A stretch of 64,000 bases of DNA from Chiridota heheva (lineage: Eukaryota > Echinodermata > Holothuroidea > Apodida > Chiridotidae). Shown here piece after piece: positions 52,495 through 64,000 of this stretch. A program made the position numbers and the translations under genes. The stretch spans positions 914,975 to 978,974 of the forward strand of contig JAIGNY010001257.1 of NCBI GenBank assembly GCA_020152595.1. Reading direction: 5' to 3'. Each line of letters opens with the position of its first letter. Positions within the stretch are counted from its first letter, which is position 1. The notes under the pieces were generated by a model, which saw only the letters and a list, made by a program, of their open reading frames with translations, was not told the origin of the DNA and did no database searches.

Positions 52495-54367
52495 AGAAAT
52501 TGTATTATCTTGCAAATGGTCAGTATAGATTGGATATTTTATTGACTAAGATTTTCAATTCTTTATGAAGAGTCTCAATTTGACCAAGGTCTACCAAAGT
52601 GGTGAGTGGAAATAAACATTTTTGTCATGGCCTGGATAATATGTTTAATAACATTTTTTAATAGAACAACACACTTCTTTCAAAGAAATTATTTCCACAA
52701 TGTTACACAGCTCCCTGAGCCTTGCCTTCTCTTAGAAAACCACAAAACCTTTTATAATTCCAAAAGTACATACAATTTATAATGTATAAGATACGCCACA
52801 ATATTAGAGCTCCAATATGCATGCTGTTAAATGCAAACAATTCCATTATAATCAATCACAAAATTTATGCATTACAACATCTCCTAATTAAATTGTTATA
52901 ATATTTCTAAGACCAAATAACCCTATATCTAGTTCTATATCTTTAGACAAAGATTCACAAAGGCACAAATTCTTGCATTCCATTGCTGTGAAGAGCGAGG
53001 GCGAGTGGGCTGGGGACGGGGTTTGGATAAACTCCCTTCATTAGAGGACCCACCGTCCTGGTTGCATGCTTTCTTCCCGGTTGGGAGGTTAAATTGGGAA
53101 ATTAATAAAATAAAATAATTATTTGAATAATTAAATAAAAATTATTGAAAAATGTGGTAATATTGGGCAACATTTCCCAAATATTGAAGAACATTTTCCT
53201 AAAAATTGAAGCAGATTTCCGATCAGCATGAACGTTTATGGAAACTAATTATACTAGTGCAATTTTTCCACTTGCATAGGGGAAATTGGGGATTCTTGCC
53301 CTCTCCCACTATATATGCCATATAACAGGCAAATGTCAATTTGTACTCGTTCAATGGCTAGTGTTTGAGCAGGGTACTGGCACTTCAGTTTTTAGTAAAC
53401 AGCCATTGTTTACCTAATGCAAATTAAGGTGACTTAATAATAATTATTATCACATTTGAAAAAGATTAAAATACTAATGTCTGGATCGTATGCAGGTGAT
53501 CTTCACAAAGATAGCAGAAAAGGCAAGGCATATTTGTAAATTACCAGGTAATTGCGCCATTTATAGTATGGTATCTTCAGATGTTTTCTTAGAAAAGATG
53601 AACGTGTTTTCTCAAGGCTATCCAATTTATTCATGGCGGCTTGCTATAAGGGCAAGAGAAGCACCCCCCCCCCCCTTGCAGATTTTATAATCATTTAATA
53701 CAAATGTCTTTGAATTATATGTTTAGTTAGTCTGTTAACAAGATGTTTATTTTTGCCACCCTCCCCCAATGGTTTGCCCCTTTAACTATAACCTTTTACA
53801 TCCGTCACTGAACCCATTCAATTGGATGTGGAGTCGAGTGTAGCATGGAACTTCAGTACTAGTTTTGTTTTATCGAAACAAACATTGCCAAAGAAAGTAG
53901 CGAAAGGTTGAGGATAATTTATCAGATAGTGAGACACGGGGGTCGACAAATAACATCCTGTCTCATTTTAAAGCAACCCCACACAAAATCACGTTTCCAC
54001 CCGTAATGTAGCTTACCCGAAAGAATGAATGTTACTTACTGGTTGCACCAACAGAGCGAACAGTTTCCTAAAATCTTTCTGATCTAAAGGACCAACATAC
54101 AGACATACATGATATAAGCAAATAAATGGACTATTAACAAACAAATAATAAAATTAATCTCCTTGATGTAAATATAAATGAACAAAACAATTAAGAAAGC
54201 ATTCAAAAATCTTATTTCATTAAGCAGTTAAGGAGATATTAAAATTTGGCATCTTTGTCAGTTTGTATAGAAACGACTGAAACCAGACTAGTCTTTATGT
54301 ATTCTATCATATTTTGTCCTCCGATGTTGTGGCCTAAAAAGCGTTGGGCTGTTGGATATGTCAGGAA
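52484..54367. repeat. Direct repeat flanking element B, right copy
   Basis: About 1.88 kb matching 32832-34684 in the same orientation with scattered changes and a few indels (for example a C13 run at 53665 where the left copy has mixed sequence). No coding capacity. Confidence 0.9.
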
Positions 54368-54950
54368 AGTAGTAAAACAGAAGCTAGTAAGTGTAAATAT
54401 AATTTACCACCTGAAAAAAAAAAAAGTTAAAGGAAAAATGATTCAATAGTCATAATAGTAAAAAAGTTAAAAAATCTTTCTTTACAATACATTAACAATT
54501 GTTAAGAATTTTGATAAAGAAAAATATATTGCTTTAACCAATAACAGGATAAACAGATAAATCAGTTACCACTATTTGGAGAACTTGGTTACCTATTGTT
54601 TGTACACAGAATCAACAACATTTTAAAGAGATTATGAATTAATTGTTAAGGTTTGTATGGGTTATTTCGTGTTGTGGTTACATAATGTGATATTTTCCTT
54701 TGTAAAGCAAATATGAGAGTTTGGATAAAAAATAAAGGAATTGTTAAGGATGTGGTTGGCACCAAACTACTATAGAAGACTAACTAGAACAGTTATTTCC
54801 ACACAGATAAAAACCGAGTTTTATATTTGAATATATCCTGAATGAAATGATATATTGTAGTAGTTTCTTCACTATTGTCTTCACTATTCTTTCACGTTAA
54901 ATCATGAATGTAGACATGGGCGGGATTTGAAAGTGTGTGTGTGCGTGAGG
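54368..54950. other. Non-coding stretch
   Basis: No gene or repeat recognised. Confidence 0.4.
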
Positions 54951-55020
54951 GTGGGATGGGGTAGGAGGGGGGGGGGGTTGAGGGTGGGATGGGTGTGGGA
55001 GGGGGGGGTGTAAGGGCAAA
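54951..55020. repeat. G-rich low-complexity tract
   Basis: GGGTGGGATGGG-type words and G9 runs. Open frames on the complement (poly-Pro) are artefacts. Confidence 0.8.
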
Positions 55021-55027
55021 GTCAAAA

Positions 55028-55240
55028 GCTTTCTCCATCGCACTGTCCTCGATCGCAACTTTAGTCCATCGCATCGGAATATAGTCCATCGCATCGCACT
55101 CTACTTAATCGCACATTAGTCCACCGCATCGGACGTTTCTCAATCGCACTTTTACTCAGTCGCACCTTTACTCAATTGCAGTTTCGTTAATCGTGCGATT
55201 GAGTAAAGTCCGACGCGATGGAATGAAGTCCAATGTGATT
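55028..55240. repeat. TCGCAC/ATCGCATC short repeat cluster
   Basis: Repeated ATCGCAC, CATCGCATCGGA and ACTCAATCGCAC words with a final inverted part (GTGCGATTGAGTAAAG). Forms a partial hairpin. Confidence 0.65.
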
Positions 55241-55654
55241 CATTAATGCCTCAAAAACCACAAAATCATGCTAAGATGCAAAAATCACCATATAAAATAT
55301 ACAAATTCGGAAAAAAGTGGGGGAATTCGGAAAAAAAGTTGGAAGAATATGCGTCAGAAAAGAGTGTTTTAGGTTTGTAACAGATGTGACATCGTTTTGG
55401 GAAAATGGATTTATCTTATAGTCCAGGACACAGTTCTTATAACGTGAGGAAAATTACCTTTCATTAATGGAGAAATTTTTGTTTTTTGAAATTGAGACAA
55501 TCGAAGAATACACAAAGGATATATTAAATGGTAAGCAGGTGATTATGGACTGCGGATCACTGGTGCTGAAATGCACGACCCCATTCCATCCTCCCCACCC
55601 CTACCACACCACCTCCACATGTCTTAAGAATATCATATACCTTATCATTCCACA
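55241..55654. other. Non-coding stretch
   Basis: No gene supported; the open frame starting at 55467 runs into the tandem array and has no recognisable domain. Confidence 0.4.
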
Positions 55655-56440
55655 CAAAGGATTAGTTCAGAGGTCAAGCAAGTCCATCTTATATGAAAGA
55701 GATCAAAGGATTAGTTCAGGGTCAAGCAAGTCCATCTTATATGAAAGAGATTAAAGGATTAGTTCGGGTGTCAAGCAAGTCCATCTTATATGAAAGAGAT
55801 CAAATGGTTCAGTGGTCAAGCAAGTTCATTTTAAATAAAAGTAATCACAGGATTAGTTCATGGGTCAAGCAAGTCCATCTTATATGAAAGAGATCAAATG
55901 GTTTAGTGGTCAAGCAAGTTCATTTTATATAAAAGTAATCACAGGATTAGTTCAGGGGTCAAGCAAGTCCATCTTTTATAAAAGAGATCAAAGGATTAGT
56001 TCAGAGGTTAAGCAGGTTCATCTTATATAAAAGAGACCAAACGATTAGTCGGGGTGTCAAGCAAGTCCATCTTATATGAAAGAGATCAAAGGATTAGTTC
56101 AGGGGTCAAGAAAGTCCATCTTATATGAAAGAAATCAAATGATTAGTCTGGGTGTCAAGCAAGTCCATCTTATTTGAAAGAGATCAAATGGCTCAGGGGT
56201 CAAAGCAAGTCCATCTTATATAAAAGAGATCAAAGGATTCGTTTAGGGGTCAAGCAAGTTCATCTTATATGAAAGTGATTAAATGATTAGTTCAGGCGTC
56301 AAGCAAGTTCATTTTATATGAAAGAGATCAAAGGATTACTTCGGGGGTCAAGCAGGTCCATCCATAAAAGAGATCAAAGTATTAGTTCAGGAGTCTAGCA
56401 AGTTTATCTTATATGAAAGAGATCAAAGGATTATTCAGGT
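55655..56440. repeat. ~50-bp tandem array, about 16 units
   Basis: The unit is close to GGATTAGTTCAGGGGTCAAG followed by CAAGTCCATCTTATATGAAA and GAGATCAAA. Units vary by substitutions and short deletions (some 36-40 bases). All are in direct orientation with no unique spacers. Confidence 0.92.
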
Positions 56441-57534
56441 CTCGAGCTGTCAAAGAAGACTTCAAAGAAGCAAAATGGTGAAGAAAGTATCCAAAAATCC
56501 TATACAGTTGAGGAGATATCTAAGTTTCAATAAAGCTTGGTATCATTTGTTTAGAAACGACTGAAATCAGACTAGTTGGAATGTGCCTCATACTCCTCAT
56601 ATTCTGTATGTATTCTACCATATTTTGTTCTTCGATTTTGTGGCTTAAAACGATTGAAGATGTCAGGAGAGTAGTCAATATAAGTTTATAAAGAGAATTA
56701 TAATCTACCTTTTGAAGAAAGTTTGAAGGAAAACAATTGAAATAGGAAAAAGTTAAATTTTATTTTAATTACTTAGAATGTGAGGATAAGGGCAGCGACC
56801 TTCCATAGTAGACTTACTACACCAGTCATTTCTACAAAGATAAGAAAAACAAACTTGGATACATCTCCTTAGCGGAATAAGATTTTTGAACAGTTGCTTC
56901 ACCATCGTGTTTCTTTTAAAGTCCTCTTTCAAATTGGATCAATTTGTTTGACCTGAAGTAATCCTTTAATGGGAACTACAGTGCAGTGAAGTGGATATGG
57001 GGCGCCTAGTGTGCCATAAGTCTCGAAATCGATATATGGGTATATAGTTCCATTAATTAGGGGTTCAAACTGTGTCATGTCATGTTGCTGTTTATCATAT
57101 TGATTGTGCTTCATTTGCTTTTATTTTTCAAATGTTCATGATGAAGTTCAGTCGGTTCAGGCTTGCAACAAATTGTGTTATGCAAAATGATCCGCTTTTA
57201 ACAGGAACACCAACAAGAATCTGCTTGAGATTAAAATGCCCAGAATACAAGGAATATCACACACGTTTGAAATTAAGCATTTTTTAACTTTACCATGTGC
57301 CACCTTAATGATCATATCCATATTTATTACTGTCTGTGTTATTGCAGCACGCTTATAATTGTTTTGCGTGTAACATTGACATCATAAAATCACGGTTACA
57401 CGCGAAACGTTTAGAGCTTATAAAGAGGGCCGTAATTCCCGGAGATCAGGGGCACTTTTCTGTAGAATTGTAAAAAATCAGTACATTTTGGGGAAATTTG
57501 TGGCCTCTTGTCCCCCCACGTTTTTGATCAGGGG
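56441..57534. other. Non-coding stretch
   Basis: 56500-56660 resembles the tail of the dispersed repeat near 34.57 and 54.25 kb (GAAACGACTGAAA-CAGACTAG). Otherwise nothing recognised. Confidence 0.45.
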
Positions 57535-57645
57535 CCATGCTTGACTGACAAACTAATCATTGTGACGTCATACTTTGAAGACGTCAGACATCAGACTGAC
57601 AAACTAATCATTGTGACGTCATACTTTGAAGACGTCAGACATCAA
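57535..57645. repeat. Perfect 55-bp tandem duplication
   Basis: ACTGACAAACTAATCATTGT followed by GACGTCATACTTTGAAGACG and TCAGACATCA occurs twice back to back. Recent duplication. Confidence 0.9.
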
Positions 57646-57789
57646 GGTATAATTTATATTAAGAAAGGGTTTCCTCCTTACTTGATGTATGACTTAACCA
57701 TTTGATCTTTTTCAATTATTCGGTTTCGCAGTGGAGAAATCTTTAGAGGAACTTTTTAAGAGATGATGTAAATACTACTGTTACCTTTA

Positions 57790-58290
57790 CCGCTCTCTTC
57801 TCCTGACTATGGAGATTGAGACTTTGTGAAGTACCTTGTTCCATTTCTTTCTGTCGCTTGTACATGCTGTTGCTTCCCTCCAATTATTCCGTTCAAGCTC
57901 CTTTCTTTCTTTCTCCGCTCTTCTTCTCTAAGTTGCCTTGGGTCGCACTCTTGTCCTATCTTCTTCTAGTGCCCTGAGGCAGTTCCTTTGAAATACGTCC
58001 AATTCATTTTCATCTGATATGGTAAATTTCTATGTTTGTGACTGCCGTAAGACTGATGTGACATTGGTCAGTTGGTCTGAACAATTCTAAGCTGGGTTTT
58101 TATTCTGTTATATGTTTGAATCCCAAATTTTACCGAGTTGTTGCACAGTAGCCTGTGCTAAGGAAATTCTCCTTCTGATATCCTCTTCGGCACCTCCATC
58201 TTTCGACAATGTTGCGCTCAGGTCTACAAATGTAATGCATGCTTAACTGAATACTCTCAATAAGCTGTACCTTTGAACCCTCGCAGTTCT
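57790..58290 (-). pseudogene. Non-LTR reverse transcriptase C-terminal remnant
   Basis: On the minus strand the frame shows GGAEEDIRRRISLAQATVQQ and LGKIWDSN (about 58125-58190), the block after the reverse transcriptase core in many LINEs (xRRIxLAxAxxxxLxKIW). Further parts (ECDPRQLREEERRKKERSLN) reach about 57880. Frame changes and stops are present. The active-site region is absent. Confidence 0.55.
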
Positions 58291-58559
58291 ATCTGCCTAT
58301 TATATTGCAGAAGTATTATTATGTTCTTGGAAATATACACGTACACGTAGCAAAGGTATGTAGAACTGAAACAATGCCTTTGATATACGCCTATACATGG
58401 AATCGCTGTTTCCTGTGTTTTGCGCTCTACGGCCTAAAACGTCATTGTCCGAGTGTATATGGTATAGAAATAGACAAGGCTTAAGTGTATGTTTATCAGT
58501 TTATTATTTGTTGCTAGGATTAGGCTGCTGGGTACCGGTAAGTGTTAAATATTGTTTTT

Positions 58560-59830
58560 GTTTTCATTTATAGCATAACATAAGATAACATAAGATAGCA
58601 TGATAACGGGTTAAGAAGGCTTAGTTACCCCATGAAAAGCCTAAAATAACACCATCACCAATCACCACCACAACAGAAAAATACACAATGTCAAAGGCGC
58701 CCGGAATTATAGTAAAGAATATATCAATATTGACTTTGAAATTGTGAAAGGAATTGGAGCTAAGCACCCAATCAGGCAAGCCATTCCACTGATTAACAAA
58801 TCTTTGCTAAAAGCTAAAACGCTGAATATCAATCCGCGAGATCTCTGTGGTCAATTTCAAATTGTTGCCACTTTTATTTATATCCTGTTTTAAGGACATT
58901 CCCTCAAGGAATTGACCATGTATTACGCAATCATTTGACCACAAATTTTGTTATAATACGAAGTAGAGAAGCAAGGAAATGAAAACAGAAACTTGAATCT
59001 TTTCATTGACAGTGTCAATGTCATGTAATAGTTCATGCGGTTACTAGAATGGCACAGGCACAGAAAACCAGGATGGAATAGTGTTCAATGGGCGGATTCT
59101 GTAATGTGTTACACCAATAAAACTTGAATATTTCACATGTATTTTCCCTATCTTTGGCTTAAACCAATTTAAGTGTTATGTATTTCTTTAAAGCGATTCG
59201 AATTTGGAAAGATGCATTGTGGGTTATAATGACAAGAAATCTCCTGATTAGGAGATCTCCCGATTGGGAGATCTCCCGATTAGGAGATCTCCCGATTGGG
59301 AGATCTCCCGATTGGGAGATCTCCCGATTGGGAGTCTTCCTTATTGAAGGAGATCTCCCGATTGGAAGATCTCCCGATTGAAGGAGATCTCCCGATTGAA
59401 GGAGATCTCCCGATTGAAGGAGATCTCCCGATTGAAGGAGATATCCTCATTGGGAGATCTCCCCAATGAGAAATCTCCCGATTTGAAAATCTCCTGATTA
59501 GGATATCTCTCAATTGGGAAGTATCCCGATTAGGAGATCTCTCGATCGAGAACGTGAACCGGTCTGGTAATCAAAACCCAAATTGCTCTGACCAAAATGA
59601 ATAACTTTCATTGATCAACATTGAATGATATCTGTCACGTTTAGGACCAAAAAACTAACTTATTCAGATCAAGTATCCTATAACATCATCATGTAGAGCT
59701 AAGTATCATCAACCCATTTACAAATGCTGGAACCAAGGGAAATATCAATATCATTAATGAAGATTAAGAAAAGAAGCGGACCAAATACAGAACCCTAAGG
59801 AATACTTGCAGCCTTCGTCCATTGAAATAC
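58560..59830 (-). pseudogene. LINE remnant with reverse transcriptase palm and C-terminus
   Basis: Read on the minus strand, 59815-59705 encodes GSVFGPLLFLIFINDIDISL and then WVDDT, the conserved reverse transcriptase block ending in the (F/Y)xDD-type active site, here V-D-D. At 58800-58730 it encodes RFVNQWNGLPDWVLSSNS and FHNFKVNID, the typical C-terminal WNxLP motif. The tail near 58570-58605 is a TAACATAAGA microsatellite (3' end). A palindromic tandem array lies between the two parts. Confidence 0.65.
59238..59550. repeat. GGGAGATCTCCCGATT tandem array
   Basis: About 18 units of 16 bases (some 20 with TGAA insertion); each contains the perfect palindrome GGGAGATCTCCC. It lies inside the LINE remnant. 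Open frames through it on both strands are repeat translations. Confidence 0.92.
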
Positions 59831-60084
59831 TTCACCCTTAACAACAACTCTTGAGGTTTTTTTTTAAACTGAGATTTTCTGCCCAGACAGGAAGAGGCTG
59901 CTGGAACAGTTGGAGCTGTGGACCAAAACAAATTGAGCTCTGTTAATTTTAAGCACGAAGAAAATTATAATTTGGTTCATGAGCTTTGTATATTTGCCAA
60001 GATCAAATTCCCTAAGTTTGACCAATATTGAACGTATTACATTGATAAGTTCTGTAATTTCATATTCATGATCAACATAGTCAC

Positions 60085-60636
60085 CAGTCCGGGAGAGGTC
60101 TTTTTTTTAAAGAACCTGTAAAATACTTGAGCTAATAGACGTCCAGCAGCCGTTTTGTTCATAATTTCCGATAAACATGTACAGAAAGTTTAACTGAGAG
60201 ACCATTTTGTCAAATTGATAGTAAGATTTTGCGATGTGTAATTTTATTCCTTAGAATCTGTCATCTCAACGATAAAATTATATTGTAAGAAATATTGAAA
60301 TTTTAAAATGACTGTTTCGCGCCTAAAATCCTAGCTTTCTTCTTGATGTTTCCTCATATTTAAAAACGGCGTGGTAAACATTTAAAAGGGAGTGGATAAT
60401 ATTTAACCATAAAGGTTTGAAGGTTTGTCACTAAGTTCAAAGTTTCGCCGGGAAAATAATTTTTTCTCAGAGGTATTTAAAATTGAAAATTTATAGCACT
60501 ACAGCACAACATAAGGTTTAACGTTAGTAGAGCAAAGCATCATGGGAAATATTAGGAAATGGCAATGTTCATGTCACGAAAAGATCCTAATTCAAGGAAG
60601 CTTTTGGTTCCTTATTTTAGGACCTCTCCCGGACTG
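60085..60636. mobile_element. CAGTCCGG-ended DNA transposon, third copy (552 bp)
   Basis: The ends are CAGTCCGGGAGAGGTC and its exact complement. Internally ACCACGCCGTTTTTAAATAT (complement, about 60360-60385) matches CACCACGCCGTTTTCGAAATA in the 15850-16853 element, confirming family membership. A clear target duplication was not seen (GTCAC versus GCTAC). Confidence 0.65.
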
Positions 60637-60860
60637 GCTACTCGAATGGTCTGGCCCCTTCACCAATTCATATGATATTGTCCATTTAGCAAATCGCCAA
60701 AGTCAAGCTTGATTAAGTACTATCATAAACCATGGCGATGCAGTCGATATTTTATTGAATGCCTCAAAATTCTTAGTAATACACATTCCGTGAAATCAGG
60801 TTGGAGCTAAAAACTTTGTATGACATGACTTGGTTTCAGCTAATCAGAATGCCCCAAATC

Positions 60861-60929
60861 GTCATATCAAAAGAAATTAAACATATGTATGATTTAATTG
60901 AACATATGATTGATTTCTTTTGATATGAC
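60861..60929. repeat. Short palindrome
   Basis: GTCATATCAAAAGAAATTAA and its inverse at the right end, with ACATATG on both sides of the centre; 69 bases in total. Confidence 0.85.
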
Positions 60930-61049
60930 AGTTTGAGTCAATGAGACTGCTCGGAATTGACAATTTCGTTCAAATTTTCGTTAAATATTCGGTTAAACTT
61001 AACTTAGGATTTCGACCTATATTTAATGGGGCGCCAAGTGGAAAAAAAA

Positions 61050-62225
61050 TATTTGCACTAATTATTTGCCGAATAAGAACATTATTTGTAAAATAATTGA
61101 AAAGAAACATTATTTGACCAAATATTAAATATTATCATTCTTAAATAATATTCAAGTTTCACACATTATTTGGTAACAATTATTGAAAGATAAGCCACTT
61201 ATATATCAATAATAAATTCATGGTTTTATTTATATGCATATAATTTCCCCCTCAAATCGTTATATGCATATAATTGATTTATATGCATATAACTGATATA
61301 ATAGCTTATTATTTGTATATAATTTCAAAGATTTAAAAAAATTATGCAAATAAATAAGAGCTGAATGACTTTTATTTATGTTATATTTTATTATTTAGCA
61401 AATAATCAAATAATTGATTATTTAACAAATAATTGATTATTTGACAAATACTTCATTTTCAACATACCAATTGATTATTTAACATATAGTTCATTATCTA
61501 CAAAATATTTCATTATCTGTCAAATAATAATTTAACAATTAATTATTTAACAAATAATTCATTATTTGACAAATAATCATCTAACAAGTAATATTTGATC
61601 TATAATTCATTATTCATCAAATAAGTCATTATATATATCGAATAATTCATTATTTAATAAATAATTATCTAACAAATAATTATTTAACAAATAACTCATT
61701 ATTTAACAAATAGTTATCTATCAAAAAATTATTTGACAAGAAATTCATTTTTTGATAAATATGTCATTATTTAACAAATAATTCATTATTTAACAAGTAA
61801 TTCATTTGTTATATAATTTTTTGATAAATAATTATTTGTTAAATATGTTTTTACACTTGGCGAGTGTAAATAAATAATTTAACAAATATGCCAAATAATG
61901 TTTTATATGTAGAATATTTACCTTATTTGGTAAATAATTTGATAGTTATTTGCTATATGATTCGCTAGATAACGATTTGCTAATTAGATATTTGCTGAAA
62001 ATTATTTATTAAATAAATGTTTTACACTTGACGACATCGGCAAGCGTAACAAAAATATTTAACTAATAATTATTTAGCAAACAATCATTTACCATATTTG
62101 GTAAATAATTTCACCAAGTGTGAAATAATTATTTAGCAAATATGGTAAATAAGGTTTTATATGTAAAACAATATTTACCAAATAGGGTAAGTAATGTTTT
62201 ATATGTAAATTATTTGGGTATATGA
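61050..62225. repeat. AT-rich degenerate array of AAATAATTATTTAAC words
   Basis: Nearly 1.2 kb built from ATTATTTAACAAATAATTCA and its inverse. It is punctuated by ACTTGGCG/AGTGTAAA-type words (61030, 61855, 62030, 62115) that recall inverted terminal motifs, so it could be several nested copies of an AT-rich MITE. Confidence 0.8.
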
Positions 62226-63637
62226 ATATGCAGCACATCCCACCATGTGCAGATAAGATCAAATTTGAAGGACTGGCTCTACGCGAACGGAGAATATGCC
62301 TAAAATTAAGTTTCCCCCCAATGACTGTAACAATAACGATTGATTAAAAACACTTTATTTAAAAAACTGTCCCGTCGATTATTTTATTGTCTTAGTATGT
62401 TATGTAACTTTTGGTATTCTAGGTAATACTAAGTCATCGGTTAATACCTATGTCGTCCTAACACAAAAAGTGGAATTTGGGGCCATTGTTTTAACCTTAC
62501 GCCATGCAACGGCAAAGTGTACAGGCCTATAGTGTTACGTTATCCCGGTATATCAGTATTTGCTAGGCTAGAAAAGATAGCTCAATATTCACACTAAAAA
62601 GTCTTAAGCAAGTCAACCAAGGGCTCACATTTTTTTCTTCAGACCACAATTTAAAGATGCCCCACTACTGAAAAATGGGTAACTTGCACAAGCAAATTTT
62701 GTGTTACTTTCTTCGATACCATTTATAATAAGACCATGAGCGGAATTTGCATACCGGCGGGGAAAGAAAAAAAGGGATGGGGGGGGGGGAACAAAATCCG
62801 CACTAAAGATGCAAAAAATCAATACACAAAAGATACAAATAAGTAAGGATCCCCTTGCCCCCTTAAATTATCTTTTTTTTTCTTTAATACAAAGAATACT
62901 AAAGCTTCATCTATGTGCCAGAGACTTTTTGAACTTGAAAAAGGTAGGAGGGCAAGAGCCAGGGCACACATCAAACGTTCTATACCTGGGACCTACTATA
63001 CTTTGGGTGGCTCGCCGCTAGGTCCTATTTTAAATCGCTAATTTAGGGTCCTTTTCTAAAGAGAGGAAAATAAAGGTAGGCAGATGTAAATGCTTTTTTT
63101 CAATAGGAAAACAAGACCAACGAGAGCTGTTTGGCCCTCAACTTTGTCTTTAGGAGAAATAAGAAATTAATTTTACAGTATACGCACGAGACCCGCCAAA
63201 TTTCACAATTTTAGTCTATATGTGTATTTCGTTAAAAAAAAGGGCACTTGTCTTCTCTGAGAAGGGCACGTCTTCCACCTGTCCACTGGAAAATAACCCT
63301 TTTCTCTCTGAAAAAAAAAGCACTTTTAAGCAACATGGGGATGGAGGAGGGGAAGGGAAGGGGGCATGTGCTACCTGTGTCACCCGCCTCTGCTTGTGAC
63401 AATGCAATAAGGTTATAAAAAAGATGGCATGAAACTTGATTTAGAAAATCTGGACTAAAAATTCAATACAAGTAACTAAATTCCTCCTATTCAGGCACGT
63501 CTCAATCTGCCTAACCTCCGAGACACCTGGCGCAATCGTAAACAACAAACTCAAGATAATTTGCTAAATAAGATATAATTTTTCAATCAGCTTGTCTCAA
63601 CCAATGGCTTTTCGGTCCCAACATATCATTTGTTTTT
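62226..63637. other. Non-coding stretch
   Basis: No gene. A G10 run lies at about 62780. Short open frames lack recognisable domains. Confidence 0.4.
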
Positions 63638-63889
63638 CCGCATACTGACAAATGTCTAATTTAGGTGAAACGAAAATTGGTGCAAAATACTGAATAATTA
63701 TTTCTGCGTACTAAAAAATGTCATTGAAGCTTCATGAAATAAAATTTTGCCTAAAATATCTTTATTGTAAGTAAAATTGCTAAGAGATTAGCATATGCTC
63801 TTTCCAATGATATATAAAGCTAAATAATACATTTATCAACTTTTATTTCATCAAGCTTCAAAATTCTCCGAACATTTGTCAGTATGCGG
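63638..63889. mobile_element. MITE with CCGCATACTGACAAATGT ends (252 bp)
   Basis: CCGCATACTGACAAATGT at the left and its exact complement at the right. Internally AAGCTTCATGAAATAAAA and its inverse pair as well, so the whole element can fold. No target duplication was identified. Confidence 0.8.
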
Positions 63890-64000
63890 AATTAATAATT
63901 TCAATTTTGACATTCGTGACTACACAAATGACAATCATCACCACGCGAAAAAAGGGACGATATAAGAACACAACATATATGATTATTTACATAGTTTGAT

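Noticed and set aside
55655-56440. Array of ~50-bp repeats resembling a CRISPR at first glance
   Set aside because: Units are contiguous with no unique spacers, the repeat is degenerate, and the DNA is eukaryotic.
59178-59513. Open frames on both strands with repeated Ile-Gly-Arg-Ser-Pro
   Set aside because: Translations of the GGGAGATCTCCCGATT tandem array.
1-64000. tRNA or rRNA genes
   Set aside because: No cloverleaf with conserved A and B boxes and no rRNA core sequence was noticed by eye; a tRNAscan-type search could not be run.

Overview
This is eukaryotic, almost certainly metazoan, DNA: AT-rich, gene-poor and dominated by transposable elements. The families seen (Polinton/Maverick elements, CR1/L2-like and other non-LTR LINE fragments, hAT-, piggyBac- and Kolobok-like DNA elements, fold-back elements, minisatellites) point to a marine invertebrate-type genome. 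The sequence does not fix the phylum. The only hint of a host gene is a weak signal-peptide exon at about 15.2 kb on the minus strand.

Polinton A (1 to about 10.0 kb) is a classical animal Polinton entered part-way through its DNA polymerase. On the plus strand come a frameshifted protein-primed family-B polymerase (1-2523), packaging ATPase, a GG-hydrophobic PX-type protein, a PW-type protein, a retrovirus-like integrase with chromodomain, a single-jelly-roll (SJR) penton-like minor capsid protein, a pVI-like protein, a double-jelly-roll major capsid protein (MCP) and an adenovirus-type cysteine protease. Two convergent minus-strand genes follow (9.1-10.0 kb), encoding PC4-like DNA-binding domains; one is fused to a WW domain. 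Several genes are intact and others are broken by single-base changes, often in homopolymers.

From 10 to 35 kb there are no convincing intact genes. The stretch holds LINE 3' fragments, minisatellites, an hAT-type MITE with 8-bp target-site duplication, two fold-back elements, hairpins, a Kolobok-like TTAA element, and a tandem segmental duplication (28.05-30.48 and 30.48-33.28 kb). One duplicate carries a probable THAP zinc-finger remnant.

Polinton-like element B (about 35.7-52.5 kb) is a second, highly divergent and decayed virus-like element, visibly richer in G+C than its flanks. It keeps the core order integrase - SJR - pVI-like - MCP - protease, but the capsid genes are expanded: three tandem SJR modules that read into one another in frame, and two tandem MCP paralogues. 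Downstream lie a polyglutamine/PC4-like gene and several unrecognised genes, many with a TATA box 35-75 bases before the start codon. No polymerase was found in it. Its ATPase is split by an array of TTAA-flanked piggyBac-like MITEs, and one unknown gene is split by a CAGTTCGG-ended element. Its flanks are a 1.85-kb direct repeat (32.8-34.7 and 52.5-54.4 kb).

From 54.4 to 64 kb the DNA is again non-genic: a ~50-bp tandem array, two minus-strand LINE remnants, a GGGAGATCTCCC palindromic array, a third CAGTCCGG-ended element, an AT-rich degenerate array and a 252-bp MITE. The most interesting content is element B's duplicated capsid repertoire and unrecognised cargo genes.
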